Origin: Bacteroidales bacterium
GTDB lineage: Bacteria > Bacteroidota > Bacteroidia > Bacteroidales > F082
Reading direction: 5' to 3'
DNA: 33,494 nucleotides
Assembly (NCBI GenBank): GCA_017645275.1
Contig: JAGCPH010000032.1
Coordinates: 1-33,494, forward strand
Shown piece by piece: positions 7,139 through 15,028 of this stretch. A program made the position numbers and the translations under genes. The notes beneath the pieces are model-generated. The model was not told where the DNA came from and ran no database searches. It saw only the letters and a program-made list of their open reading frames with translations. Each line of letters opens with the position of its first letter. Position 1 is the first letter of the stretch.

Positions 7139-8419
7139 ATGGAAACCAAAGGATATTTAGATATGGAGCTGCTGCGGTTTACGACTGCGGGCAGCGTGGA
7201 TGACGGCAAGAGCACGCTCATCGGACGACTTTTATACGACAGCAAGTCGATTTTTGAAGACCAACTGGAGGCTGTGGAGGCCGCTTCCAAGAGCAGAGGC
7301 AATGAAGAGGTGAACCTCGCACTGCTCACCGACGGACTGCGAGCCGAGCGCGAGCAAGGTATCACCATTGATGTGGCTTACCGTTATTTTGCCACCCCGA
7401 AAAGGAAGTTTATCATCGCCGACACCCCAGGCCATGTGCAGTACACGAGAAACATGGTGACTGGCGCATCGACCGCTGACCTCGCCATCATCCTCATTGA
7501 TGCACGCAACGGCGTGATGGAACAGACGGTGAGACACTCATATATTGCGTCATTGCTGGGAATTCCGTTTATCACAGTATGTGTCAACAAGATGGATTTG
7601 GTGGATTTCAGCAAGGATGTCTTTAACGGTATCTGTCAGAATTACAAAAAGATGGCTGAAACAATCGGCATTCACGCGGAGTTGAGGTTTATCCCTATCT
7701 CGGCGAAGCACGGCGACAATGTGGTGACTGAATCCGCCAACATGCGTTGGTACACTGGCGGCACGCTGATGCACCTGTTGGAAACGGTGTCTATCGACCA
7801 CAAGATGGGCGACCCTGCGCAGCCGATGCGACTGCCTGTGCAATACGTCATACGCCCTATTTCCGACAAATTCCCCGACTATCGCGCATACGCCGGACGT
7901 ATGGCAGGCGGAGTGTTGCGCGTGGGCGACCGTATAAAGGTGCTTCCTTCAGGTTTGAAAAGCACAGTGAAATCAATAATGCAGGCTGATAAGGAATTTG
8001 AAATCGCCCATACGCCGGAATCAGTATCGGTGTTATTAAATGATGACATTGACATCAGCCGCGGCGACATGCTGGTGCCAGACAACACCACTCAGCCGGT
8101 CATCACGCAACAGCTTAAGATGCGCTGCTGCTGGTTCAACGAAACCGAGATGCAGCTGCGTAAACGTTATATCGTCCGCACCACAGTGGCTGAAACCGTA
8201 GGCATGGTGCAGTCAATCGACTACAAGGTCGATGTCAATACCTTAGAAAAAATAGAAGGTGCAACAACGTTGAAAATGAACGATATAGCCGTAATCAATG
8301 TCAAGACAGCCAACCCGCTTGTAGTAGATGATTATGCCGACAACCGCACCACAGGCTCTGTTATATTTATCGACCCTGACAGTTTCGAAACGGTGGGAGC
8401 GGGAATGGTGATACTATAA
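7139..8419 (+). CDS. cysN: Sulfate adenylyltransferase large subunit (GTPase)
   Basis: This 426-residue translation-factor-type GTPase has G1 GSVDDGKST (18-26), G3 DTPGHVQY near 94-101 and G4 NKMD near 149-152, followed by two beta-barrel domains. It couples GTP hydrolysis to APS synthesis with CysD. It ends at about residue 426, so the APS-kinase domain found in CysNC/NodQ fusions is absent. With an APS-type CysH next to it, no APS kinase is needed. The ATG at 7139 is 48 bp after cysD, and a heptad-repeat tract fills part of the gap. Confidence 0.95.
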   Translation: METKGYLDMELLRFTTAGSVDDGKSTLIGRLLYDSKSIFEDQLEAVEAASKSRGNEEVNLALLTDGLRAEREQGITIDVAYRYFATPKRKFIIADTPGHVQYTRNMVTGASTADLAIILIDARNGVMEQTVRHSYIASLLGIPFITVCVNKMDLVDFSKDVFNGICQNYKKMAETIGIHAELRFIPISAKHGDNVVTESANMRWYTGGTLMHLLETVSIDHKMGDPAQPMRLPVQYVIRPISDKFPDYRAYAGRMAGGVLRVGDRIKVLPSGLKSTVKSIMQADKEFEIAHTPESVSVLLNDDIDISRGDMLVPDNTTQPVITQQLKMRCCWFNETEMQLRKRYIVRTTVAETVGMVQSIDYKVDVNTLEKIEGATTLKMNDIAVINVKTANPLVVDDYADNRTTGSVIFIDPDSFETVGAGMVIL

Positions 8420-8421
8420 AG

Positions 8422-8452
8422 TTTGAAGTTTGGAGTTTGAAGCTTGAAGTTA
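8422..8452. repeat. 7-bp tandem repeat between cysN and cysH
   Basis: Heptads GTTTGAA, GTTTGGA, GTTTGAA and GCTTGAA occupy the gap and end two bases before the chosen cysH ATG at 8455. Confidence 0.6.
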
Positions 8453-8454
8453 TT

Positions 8455-9168
8455 ATGAAATACAACGTGAAAGATATTGAGGCATTGAATCAGAGGTTTG
8501 AGAATTCAAAGCCGGAAGAGGTTCTCCAATATTTTATGGAGATGTTTGGCGACAGGATGGCATTGTCGTCGAGTTTAAGCATTGAAGATCAGACTTTGTC
8601 GGATATGATGCTGAAAATCAACCCGAAAGCGAGGATTTTCACTTTGGACACAGGACGTCTGTTCCCTGATACGTACCAGCTGATTGACAAAACCAACCTT
8701 TATTACAACATCAAAATGGAGGTTTTTTGTCCGCAGACGGAGAATTTGCAGCAATTTGTGCGCGAGTTTGGCATCAATCCGTTTTACGAGAGCATCGAAA
8801 AACGTCACGCCTGTTGTGAGGTGCGCAAGTTGGAGCCTTTACGCCGTGCGTTTAAGACCATCGACGCCTGGGTGTGCGGATTGCGTCAGGCGCAGTCGGT
8901 AACCCGCAAGGACATGCAGATGGTGGAATGGGACGAAAATCACGGCCTTCTGAAAATAAACCCACTGATTCACTGGACGGAAGAACAGGTTTGGGATTAT
9001 ATCAAAACCTATCATGTGCCGTACAACAAACTGCACGACAAAGGATATCCAAGCATAGGCTGCGAACCATGCACACGTGCCGTAAAGCCAGGCGAAGACA
9101 TACGTGCCGGCCGCTGGTGGTGGGAGTCGCCCGAACACCGCGAGTGCGGACTGCACAGATCGAACTAA
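8455..9168 (+). CDS. cysH: APS reductase (assimilatory, iron-sulfur type)
   Basis: This is a 237-residue protein of the PAPS/APS reductase family. Residues 35-75 hold the nucleotide-binding region (SSSLSIEDQTL, TLDTGRLFPDTY). Two cysteine pairs, HACCEVRK and GCEPC, plus the C-terminal ECGLH catalytic cysteine are the hallmarks of [4Fe-4S] reductases that use APS. The GEDIRAGRWWWE stretch is also typical. It would reduce APS to sulfite with a thioredoxin. I chose the ATG at 8455 over the in-frame TTG at 8437, because the TTG lies inside the heptad repeat. The sulfite reductase genes are not in this window. Confidence 0.93.
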   Translation: MKYNVKDIEALNQRFENSKPEEVLQYFMEMFGDRMALSSSLSIEDQTLSDMMLKINPKARIFTLDTGRLFPDTYQLIDKTNLYYNIKMEVFCPQTENLQQFVREFGINPFYESIEKRHACCEVRKLEPLRRAFKTIDAWVCGLRQAQSVTRKDMQMVEWDENHGLLKINPLIHWTEEQVWDYIKTYHVPYNKLHDKGYPSIGCEPCTRAVKPGEDIRAGRWWWESPEHRECGLHRSN

Positions 9169-9232
9169 CACTATCTACAGCATATCAGCAGTAATAACCG
9201 GAATAAGAATAAACTCTAAATCTCCGTGGATT

Positions 9233-9264
9233 TTTGTGGAGATTGAGATATTTTTGTACTTTTG
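9233..9264 (+). promoter_or_regulatory. Promoter of the barrel-protein pseudogene
   Basis: TTTG at 9233-9236, 20 bp spacing, then TACTTTTG at 9257-9264 make the best match in the window to the Bacteroidota vegetative promoter. It sits about 30 bp before the signal-peptide reading frame. Confidence 0.65.
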
Positions 9265-9294
9265 CAAACGTAATAAATATAAATCATATAAATA

Positions 9295-9864
9295 TTGCAA
9301 CGAGTTTATATCTTTATCATCTTAGGTTTGTTGATGCCTTTGGCTGCATCAGCATAGACAATGCATTCCACGATGCGCAAAAACGAGATAAAAGTGGCTC
9401 TGCTCTCATTGGCAAGCGGCACTTCGAAGATTACTTACGAACGATTGGTATATGATTATCAAAGCATTGAGCTGACATTCGGTGTCATTGGCTGGGGATT
9501 CGACAAACTGAAAGACAGCGACCCCGAAGGCACAGCCTGGCGGGCGGCTTATAAGTTCATATTCCCTAACATACACAACGCCAACAACCAGTTGTGCGGA
9601 TTCTATATCAAACCGGAATGGTGTTATTCATCTTACCTTTATACCCATCAAACCGAAGGAAGACTGAAGGTCGACCGCATGGCCCTGATGGGAGTAATCG
9701 GCTACGACTGGGTGATAAAATGGTTTGTTTTCGACGTTTATGGAGGCCTCGGATTTGCTTGGGGCAATAGCAACCTAAGCAACTACCATCACGGCTTTAT
9801 CGGCTTGAGCCACGACAGCCCGACAGCATTCACTGCCGGATTCAGAGTCGGAGTGGCATTCTGA
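9295..9864 (+). pseudogene. Outer-membrane beta-barrel protein with amber stop at the signal-peptide end
   Basis: From TTG 9295 the frame reads LQRVYIFIILGLLMPLAASA, a good signal peptide with an A-S-A cleavage site. It then meets TAG (9355-9357). The same frame continues for about 168 residues through TMHSTMRKNEIKVALL to GFRVGVAF and TGA. The rest looks like a small barrel protein with alternating aromatic strands and a terminal Phe. Bacteroidota signal peptides are often followed by Gln, so a CAG to TAG change is the simplest history. Starting at ATG 9361 or 9373 gives an intact frame but no export signal. I call it a recent nonsense pseudogene. A sequencing error is the main alternative. 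Confidence 0.65.
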
Positions 9865-9901
9865 CAACCCATCCCCTATCTTTATATCTTTCACCAATAA
9901 A

Positions 9902-9927
9902 ATCATTATTAATAATGATGTCATTAT
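9902..9927. promoter_or_regulatory. Overlapping palindromes, candidate iron-regulator operator
   Basis: ATCATTATTAATAATGAT (9902-9919) is a perfect 18-bp palindrome. ATAATGA-TG-TCATTAT (9912-9927) is a second perfect inverted repeat that shares its middle arm. The arms closely resemble the GATAATGAT half-site of Fur boxes. It lies just upstream of the feoAB -7 box and overlaps the -33 zone, a good place for a repressor. Confidence 0.55.
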
Positions 9928-9941
9928 GTCAAATTATACCG

Positions 9942-9949
9942 TATTTTTG
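9942..9949 (+). promoter_or_regulatory. -7 box of feoAB
   Basis: TATTTTTG fits TAnnTTTG and lies 20 bp before the feoAB ATG. The -33 element is poor, which would suit a regulated promoter. Confidence 0.5.
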
Positions 9950-9969
9950 CAGCAAGAAAAAAATATTAA

Positions 9970-12321
9970 ATGACAACACTCGATAAACTCGAAATAGGAC
10001 AGTCGGCAGTGGTGAAGACTGTTGGTGGAAATGGCTCGCGACGTCAGCATTTCCTCGACATGGGCGTGATTCCCGATGCCGTCGTCAAGCTCGTGAAATA
10101 CGCTCCGCTCGGCGACCCGATGGAGGTGATGATTCACGGATATTCGCTCACTTTGCGTAAAGCCGATGCCAAACTCATTACAGTGGAGCCGCAAAACTCT
10201 GTCAAAGAAACCGACAACGACGATTTCGACATCGACAAACTGTATATCACCTCGTTACCCGACCACAACGCCCACCCAGGACTCGGCGAGGAAGGCGTTT
10301 ACCACGACAAGACTCACGAAAACCCGTTGCCGAAAGGCACTAAGTTGACATTTGCACTTGCAGGACAGCAAAACTGCGGCAAGACCACGCTCTTCAACCA
10401 GCTGACGGGCTCAAACCAGCATGTGGGCAACTTCCCAGGCGTCACCGTCGACCGCAAAGACGGCGTGATAAAAGGCCATCCCGAGACACAGGTGACCGAC
10501 CTTCCGGGAATTTATTCGCTGTCGCCTTATACAAATGAGGAGATAGTGTCGCGTGAGTTTATCATGCAGCAGAAGCCCAAGGCTATCATCAATATCGTGG
10601 ATGCCAACAACATCGAACGCAACCTCTACCTCACCATGCAGCTGATGGAGCTGGGCGTGCCTATGGTGTTGGCGCTCAACATGATGGACGAGGTGCGTCA
10701 CAACGGAGGCACCATCCGTGTCAACGAGATGGAGCAGATACTGGGATTGCCTGTGGTGCCTATCTCAGCGGCAAAAAACGAAGGTGTCAACGAGCTCGTC
10801 GACCACGCCATCCACGTGGCAAAATATCAGGAAGAGCCTGTTCGTCAGGACTTCTGTGACAAAGACGACCACAACGGAGCAGTACACCGCTGCCTGCATA
10901 GCATCATGCACCTCATCGAAGACCATGCACAGCGTGCCGAGATACCAGTGCGTTTCGCAGCATCGAAGCTAGTGGAAGGCGACAAAATAGTACTCGACGC
11001 TCTGCAACTCTCTCAGAATGAGAAAGAAACGCTTGAACACCTCATCCTTCAGATGGAAGAGGAACGCGGGCTCGACCGTGCGGCAGCCATGGCGGAGATG
11101 CGCTTCACATTCATCAAGCGCCTGTGCTCGAAAACAGTAGTGAAACCTCACGAAAGCAAAGAATACCAACGTAGCCGCCGTATCGACAAGATACTCACCG
11201 GCAAATGGACCGCCATCCCGATTTTCATACTCGTGATGATTGGAATAATATATCTGTCAATCGACGTGCTCGGTGCACCGTTGCAAGACTGGCTCGACGA
11301 GGGCATCGACTGGCTCGCTCTCGCCGTGGGCAGGGCTTTATACAACTGGAACGTCTCCCCTGCCGTGCAGTCACTGGTAGTTGATGGTATCTTCGGAGGT
11401 GTAGGCTCGGTCTTGAGTTTCGTGCCAATCATCATATTGCTATTCTTCTTCCTGAGTCTGCTCGAAGACAGCGGCTACATGGCTCGTGTGGCTTTCGTCA
11501 GCGACAGTTTCTTAAGAAAACTTGGTCTCACAGGTCATTCAATAGTGCCGTTGCTCATCGGCTTCGGATGCACGGTGCCTGCTGTTATGTCGACACGCAC
11601 GCTGCACTCCACACACGACCGCTGGCGCACTATATTGCTCACGCCTTTCATGAGCTGCTCGGCAAAAATCCCGATCTACGCCTTCTTCACTGACTATTTC
11701 TTCCCTCATAACGGCGGAATAGTGCTTATATGCTTGTATTTGTTTGGAATTAGCGTCGGCCTCATCGTGGCGTTATGCTCAAAGACCAAGGGCGACGTGG
11801 CTCCTTTCGTGATGGAGCTGCCAAACTACAGACTACCTGGCGCCAAAAATGTGGCTCACCTACTGTGGGATAAGACCAAAGACTTCCTCCAGCGCGCTTT
11901 CACGGTCATTTTCATTGCTTCGTTGGTCATCTGGTTCCTCCAGACCTTCGATTTCCATTTCAATATGGTTGAAAACGGCGAAGGCAGCATCCTCGCTATG
12001 ATTGCAGGCTGGATAGCACCTGTCTTCAAGCCTATAGGCCTCGGCGAGTGGCAGATTGTGACGGCATTGGTAAGCGGTTTCATGGCGAAAGAAAGTGTGG
12101 TGGCAACCCTCGAGGTGCTCGATGCGATGCCTCTCTTCACCATAGCGACGTCAATCTCGATGCTGGTGTTCTGCCTGCTCTACACCCCTTGCGTGGCTGC
12201 AATGGCCGCCATACGCCGTGAATTGGGCACAAAATGGATGTTTGTCATCATCGCCTTCCAATGCGTGGTGGCATGGGTGGCAGCGTTAATCGTTTATTTA
12301 ATAGCAAGTGCAGTGATATGA
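9970..12321 (+). CDS. feoB: Ferrous iron transporter, FeoA-FeoB fusion
   Basis: This is a 783-residue protein. Residues 1-77 form a FeoA (SH3-like) domain (MTTLDKLEIGQSAVVKTVGG, MGVIPDAVVKLVKYAPLGDP). After a linker, a G domain begins near residue 120 with G1 GQQNCGKTT, G2 GVTVDRKDG, G3 DLPGIYSL and G4 NMMD. From about residue 397 the membrane part has eight or more helices and two Gate-like segments (GFGCTVPAVMSTRTL, LLYTPCVAAMAAIRREL). It imports Fe(II) across the inner membrane. Fusion of FeoA to FeoB is common in this phylum. A four-base overlap (ATGA) couples it to a Cys-rich small gene. A palindromic operator candidate upstream suggests iron control. Confidence 0.95.
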   Translation: MTTLDKLEIGQSAVVKTVGGNGSRRQHFLDMGVIPDAVVKLVKYAPLGDPMEVMIHGYSLTLRKADAKLITVEPQNSVKETDNDDFDIDKLYITSLPDHNAHPGLGEEGVYHDKTHENPLPKGTKLTFALAGQQNCGKTTLFNQLTGSNQHVGNFPGVTVDRKDGVIKGHPETQVTDLPGIYSLSPYTNEEIVSREFIMQQKPKAIINIVDANNIERNLYLTMQLMELGVPMVLALNMMDEVRHNGGTIRVNEMEQILGLPVVPISAAKNEGVNELVDHAIHVAKYQEEPVRQDFCDKDDHNGAVHRCLHSIMHLIEDHAQRAEIPVRFAASKLVEGDKIVLDALQLSQNEKETLEHLILQMEEERGLDRAAAMAEMRFTFIKRLCSKTVVKPHESKEYQRSRRIDKILTGKWTAIPIFILVMIGIIYLSIDVLGAPLQDWLDEGIDWLALAVGRALYNWNVSPAVQSLVVDGIFGGVGSVLSFVPIIILLFFFLSLLEDSGYMARVAFVSDSFLRKLGLTGHSIVPLLIGFGCTVPAVMSTRTLHSTHDRWRTILLTPFMSCSAKIPIYAFFTDYFFPHNGGIVLICLYLFGISVGLIVALCSKTKGDVAPFVMELPNYRLPGAKNVAHLLWDKTKDFLQRAFTVIFIASLVIWFLQTFDFHFNMVENGEGSILAMIAGWIAPVFKPIGLGEWQIVTALVSGFMAKESVVATLEVLDAMPLFTIATSISMLVFCLLYTPCVAAMAAIRRELGTKWMFVIIAFQCVVAWVAALIVYLIASAVI

Positions 12322-12464
12322 ACTTGGCAACTGTAATAGTGTTATTGGGGGTTGCAGCTTTGGTTTTTGTTGCAATCAGGACTCTGCGCAAAGACAAAAA
12401 AAATTGCAGCAGCTGCTGTAGCTACTGCAATTCTTGTAAACATTGTCCACACAAACAATCCTGA
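12318..12464 (+). CDS. FeoB-associated Cys-rich membrane protein
   Basis: This 48-residue protein has one membrane helix (residues 2-22, NLATVIVLLGVAALVFVAIRT), a basic stretch, and then CSSCCSYCNSCKHCPHK with seven cysteines in the tail. This matches the known small protein that follows feoB in many bacteria (PF12669). Its ATG overlaps the feoB TGA. Its role is probably to handle or chaperone Fe(II) at the transporter, but that is not proven. The last 43 bp overlap antisense with the CWC-family gene on the other strand. Confidence 0.85.
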   Translation: MNLATVIVLLGVAALVFVAIRTLRKDKKNCSSCCSYCNSCKHCPHKQS

Positions 12465-12580
12465 TAATTTTCTTTCAGAAACGCCTTCGCGCGATCGCTT
12501 AATTTGATTTTCACGCACCAACAATCGATTGAGTGCACGCATTCGAATTCTTTTCCGCAACGAGGACAAATCTTTTTCAT
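12422..12580 (-). CDS. Cysteine-rich CWC-family small protein
   Basis: This 52-residue protein starts MKKICPRCGKEFEC, continues HSIDCWCVKIKL, and ends near DCLCGQCLQELQ before TAG. Nine cysteines and the CWC motif match the Cys-rich CWC family (PF14375), whose function is unknown and which probably binds metal. The ATG is 2 bp after the TAA of the T9SS gene upstream on the same strand, so it is the third gene of the riboswitch-led minus operon. Its 3' end runs 43 bp into the FeoB-associated gene on the plus strand. Confidence 0.8.
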   Translation of the reverse strand: MKKICPRCGKEFECVHSIDCWCVKIKLSDRAKAFLKENYQDCLCGQCLQELQ

Positions 12581-12582
12581 GA

Positions 12583-13581
12583 TTATTCAATGATTAAACG
12601 TTGTGTGGCGATATTTCCATTAAGGTTTACACGAACGAAATAAACGCCTCTCGGCAATTCACTCACATCGATTCGTGATTCTGTAGTGGTTAAAACCACT
12701 CTGCCTGTAACGTCACATACGATTATGCCTTGTTGAGACGCACGGCCGTGCGTCTCTATCGTCACGATGTCGTGTGCTGGATTCGGATAAACCGCCACAT
12801 TATCACACTCATTTTCAACAATTCCTTCACCTGGGAAATGCTCCAGATCATGAATCACGCCGACAGCGTCGAGATCCATTCCGCATGATGCGAAAGGTGT
12901 AGGCCATGGGTCGTTGACGATATGACCTTCCGAGTCGTATGTGCAGTAACCGTTTTGTATGCAGCCCACGACATCCACGATACGCACGTGTGTGATACTA
13001 TTCTTGTCGAGAAGCGGGTCATCAGGAACCTCATCCAGTTCGAACGGTGTGCCGTACATTGCGCCGTATTTACTGGCCAGATTGTGAATCTGTGCCGGGT
13101 TGATACAGCCAAAACCGTCAATTTGTGTCTCAGTCTGCACCATGCTTATAGCTGGAAAACGGAAGAAGTTTACGCCGTCGGAGCTCACTTCCACGAAACC
13201 TAACTCGAGGAACCACATTTCAGGGTTTCCTGAGTTGGCGAAACCGTTCTCAAACACTGCAAAATCAGGACCTTCACGGTTACAGATAGGCGACGCGAAT
13301 GTCAGAGTGGCTTGTCCGCCGTCACCAAGGCATGTCACGCCCATCGTTCCTTGTGGGAAGCCTATGGCGTTCGATGCTGGCCAACCTGCACCTGCCGTGC
13401 CGGCACTTGGGTTGGTGATGTTCATCGGACCTGGCTCGGCGACGCAGCCTGTAGCCCAAGCCACGAAAGCCGATGAGTCGGCATGCATGGCAGTGGTGCC
13501 AGGCTGGTCTTGTGCAGGAGCAAACTGCGCCCACACTGCAACCGGCACCATCGCCATCAATATCACTAAAAGCTTTTTCAT
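12583..13581 (-). CDS. T9SS-exported surface protein, B12-riboswitch operon gene 2
   Basis: This is a 332-residue protein. Residues 1-18 are a signal peptide (cut after VWA). The core, about residues 35-250, has the stretch DFAVFENGF, ELGFVEVSSDGVNFFRFPAIS, HVRIVDVVG and NDPWPTPFASCGMDLDAVGVI. I recall this block from secreted proteins of several phyla (often with PEP-CTERM or T9SS signals) but I do not know its function. Residues about 258-332 are a T9SS type A sorting domain (VAVYPNPAHD, DVTGRVVL, GVYFVRVN). Its ATG overlaps the TGA of gene 1. A 28-bp palindromic repeat (12732-12759) encodes ETHGRAS inside the sorting domain. Cell-surface corrinoid binding is an inference from the riboswitch only. 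Confidence 0.8.
   Translation of the reverse strand: MKKLLVILMAMVPVAVWAQFAPAQDQPGTTAMHADSSAFVAWATGCVAEPGPMNITNPSAGTAGAGWPASNAIGFPQGTMGVTCLGDGGQATLTFASPICNREGPDFAVFENGFANSGNPEMWFLELGFVEVSSDGVNFFRFPAISMVQTETQIDGFGCINPAQIHNLASKYGAMYGTPFELDEVPDDPLLDKNSITHVRIVDVVGCIQNGYCTYDSEGHIVNDPWPTPFASCGMDLDAVGVIHDLEHFPGEGIVENECDNVAVYPNPAHDIVTIETHGRASQQGIIVCDVTGRVVLTTTESRIDVSELPRGVYFVRVNLNGNIATQRLIIE
12732..12759. repeat. 28-bp palindromic repeat, copy A (in coding sequence)
   Basis: The 22-bp core 12735-12756 (GAGACGCACGG and its exact reverse complement) is a perfect palindrome. It reads in frame as ETHGRAS in the T9SS protein. Confidence 0.8.
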
Positions 13582-14747
13582 TTCACAACCAATTTGGTCG
13601 TATTACCGTTGACGCGGACGAAATAAACGCCTGTCTCCAAGCTTCTCACGTCAATCTTGTTCTCAACTGATGTCAAGACGCAGCGGCCTGTCATGTCGAA
13701 GATCTCTACAGTTGTGAAGCTCTGTGCGTTCACCATGATATAGTCAGTTGCAGGGTTTGGATAGACTGTCACGTTCATAGCCTCAACCTCTTCAACATCG
13801 TTGTAAGCTTCCACAGGCTGTACAGGTGTCTCCCAAACGTATGTCCATGGAGCAATCTCAGTACCGACAGTATAGTCACCCCATTTCACAAAATCGCCAT
13901 TGATTAAGGTTTGCTCGTCAAAAGTAAACCATGACTGTACACCATTTACGTTGTACATGGCGTTATAGCCATTGAGCTCATATTGAACCTCATTATAGTT
14001 CAAAGTGAGGCTGGTAAGCATATAGCCACCCCATTGTGACGGTTCGTCAGTAAAAGCGAAGCGAAGGTCAACCTGAGCAATAGCTTGCATCATTTCTTTA
14101 ATTGTGATGTTTTCGGTAGCAAATCTGTAACCCCAGGCATAGCACACATCTGATGGATCGGCAAAGTTAACTGCAAAGACCACCTCATTATCGCCTTCGC
14201 CAATCCAATAAACGATTTCTGCTGGGTCGATGGTAGCCTCTTCGGCCAACGGATAAACGGCTGCCACTTCTTTTTCCCATACATAGATATAGTTTTCAGG
14301 GTCAATCAAAGTGCCACAGAATGTGTCGCCTAATTTCACATATTGGCCGTTGGCAACTTCTGCCACATCGTATGTATCCCATGATGAGACACCATCAATC
14401 AAAAATGAAACCCACATAGGCTCTGTAAGGCTCAAATTGAGCACGCCGTCGTTGTAAAACATGTCGTTGAGCCAGCTGCCATTGGCTTCATAGCTGAAAC
14501 GGTTGTCAGCTGCTGCAATGTCGTCCATGATGGTTTTCAATGTGACTGTCTCAGCATAAAAACGGTAACCCCATGCCAAAGCGGTGTCAGGCTCTGCCCA
14601 GTTGGCGATGAAAATAGCTTCATTATCGCCTTCGCCGATCCAGAAACGGATGTCTGCAGGGTCGATTGTCGCATCTTGCTGTGCGAACAGGTTGGTCGAA
14701 AGACCGAAGATTCCTAAAAGGAGAAAAAGAGTAAATTTTTTAACCAT
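13578..14747 (-). CDS. T9SS-exported surface protein with two tandem domains, B12-riboswitch operon gene 1
   Basis: This 389-residue protein has a signal peptide at residues 1-22 (cut after LFA). Two tandem copies of a ~145-residue domain follow. Each begins ATIDPA(D/E)I and runs through WIGEGDNE, AWGYRF and a block of aromatic beta strands. Copy 1 spans about residues 24-165 and copy 2 about 170-310. Residues 320-389 are a T9SS type A sorting domain (VTVYPNPATDYI, FDMTGRCVL, GVYFVRVNG). The gene is preceded by a cobalamin riboswitch and is coupled by an ATGA overlap to gene 2. It is probably attached to the outer cell surface. A role in capturing corrinoids is likely from the regulation, but I see no known B12-binding motif. 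Confidence 0.8.
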   Translation of the reverse strand: MVKKFTLFLLLGIFGLSTNLFAQQDATIDPADIRFWIGEGDNEAIFIANWAEPDTALAWGYRFYAETVTLKTIMDDIAAADNRFSYEANGSWLNDMFYNDGVLNLSLTEPMWVSFLIDGVSSWDTYDVAEVANGQYVKLGDTFCGTLIDPENYIYVWEKEVAAVYPLAEEATIDPAEIVYWIGEGDNEVVFAVNFADPSDVCYAWGYRFATENITIKEMMQAIAQVDLRFAFTDEPSQWGGYMLTSLTLNYNEVQYELNGYNAMYNVNGVQSWFTFDEQTLINGDFVKWGDYTVGTEIAPWTYVWETPVQPVEAYNDVEEVEAMNVTVYPNPATDYIMVNAQSFTTVEIFDMTGRCVLTSVENKIDVRSLETGVYFVRVNGNTTKLVVK

Positions 14748-14863
14748 AATTTAAGATTTTTAAGGTTTAATAATAAATTTAATTACCTCAAAACCTCGTG
14801 GAAAAATGTTGGTACCTTTGTAAAAAAGGGGAAGCCAGCTTTTATCCCGAAAGCTTTGTTTAC

Positions 14864-15018
14864 GACATCTGGCAGGTCTTCTGACTTACTCCCTGATTCT
14901 TGCCGCCTTCCCGAAATTATTGATTATCAGTGGCATAGTGACAAGCTTTAAAGAGCTTACAGCAGCGGGAACTGTCCGGGATTTTCACCCGATTCCCTAT
15001 TGAGCCTCTTCAGCACCA
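14864..15018 (-). ncRNA. Cobalamin (AdoCbl) riboswitch
   Basis: Read on the minus strand, the 155-nt leader has the ordered landmarks of the class. These are GGTGCTGAAGAGGCTC with AATAGGGAA (P3-P4 entry), GGTGAAAATCCCGGACAG, TTCCCGCTGCTGTAAGCTC, CCACTG, CGGGAAGGC and finally AGTCAGAAGACCTGCC. The order and spacing match the cobalamin riboswitch aptamer. It lies 117 bp before the ATG of the first T9SS gene, which should therefore be switched off when B12 is plentiful. A six-pair hairpin (AGCTTT/AAAGCT) and a CTTCCCC-T6 stretch lie downstream (about 14824-14855). They could be the expression platform, but I cannot assign the mechanism. Confidence 0.93.
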
Positions 15019-15028
15019 AATATCGCTG

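Noticed and set aside
12342-12590. 82-codon minus-strand frame over the FeoB-associated gene
   Set aside because: A different minus-strand frame in the same place (12422-12580) encodes a clear CWC-family protein. This one has no recognisable features.
14813-14820. Plus-strand TACCTTTG box that could start an antisense RNA across the riboswitch
   Set aside because: There is no -33 element at the right distance and no other support.
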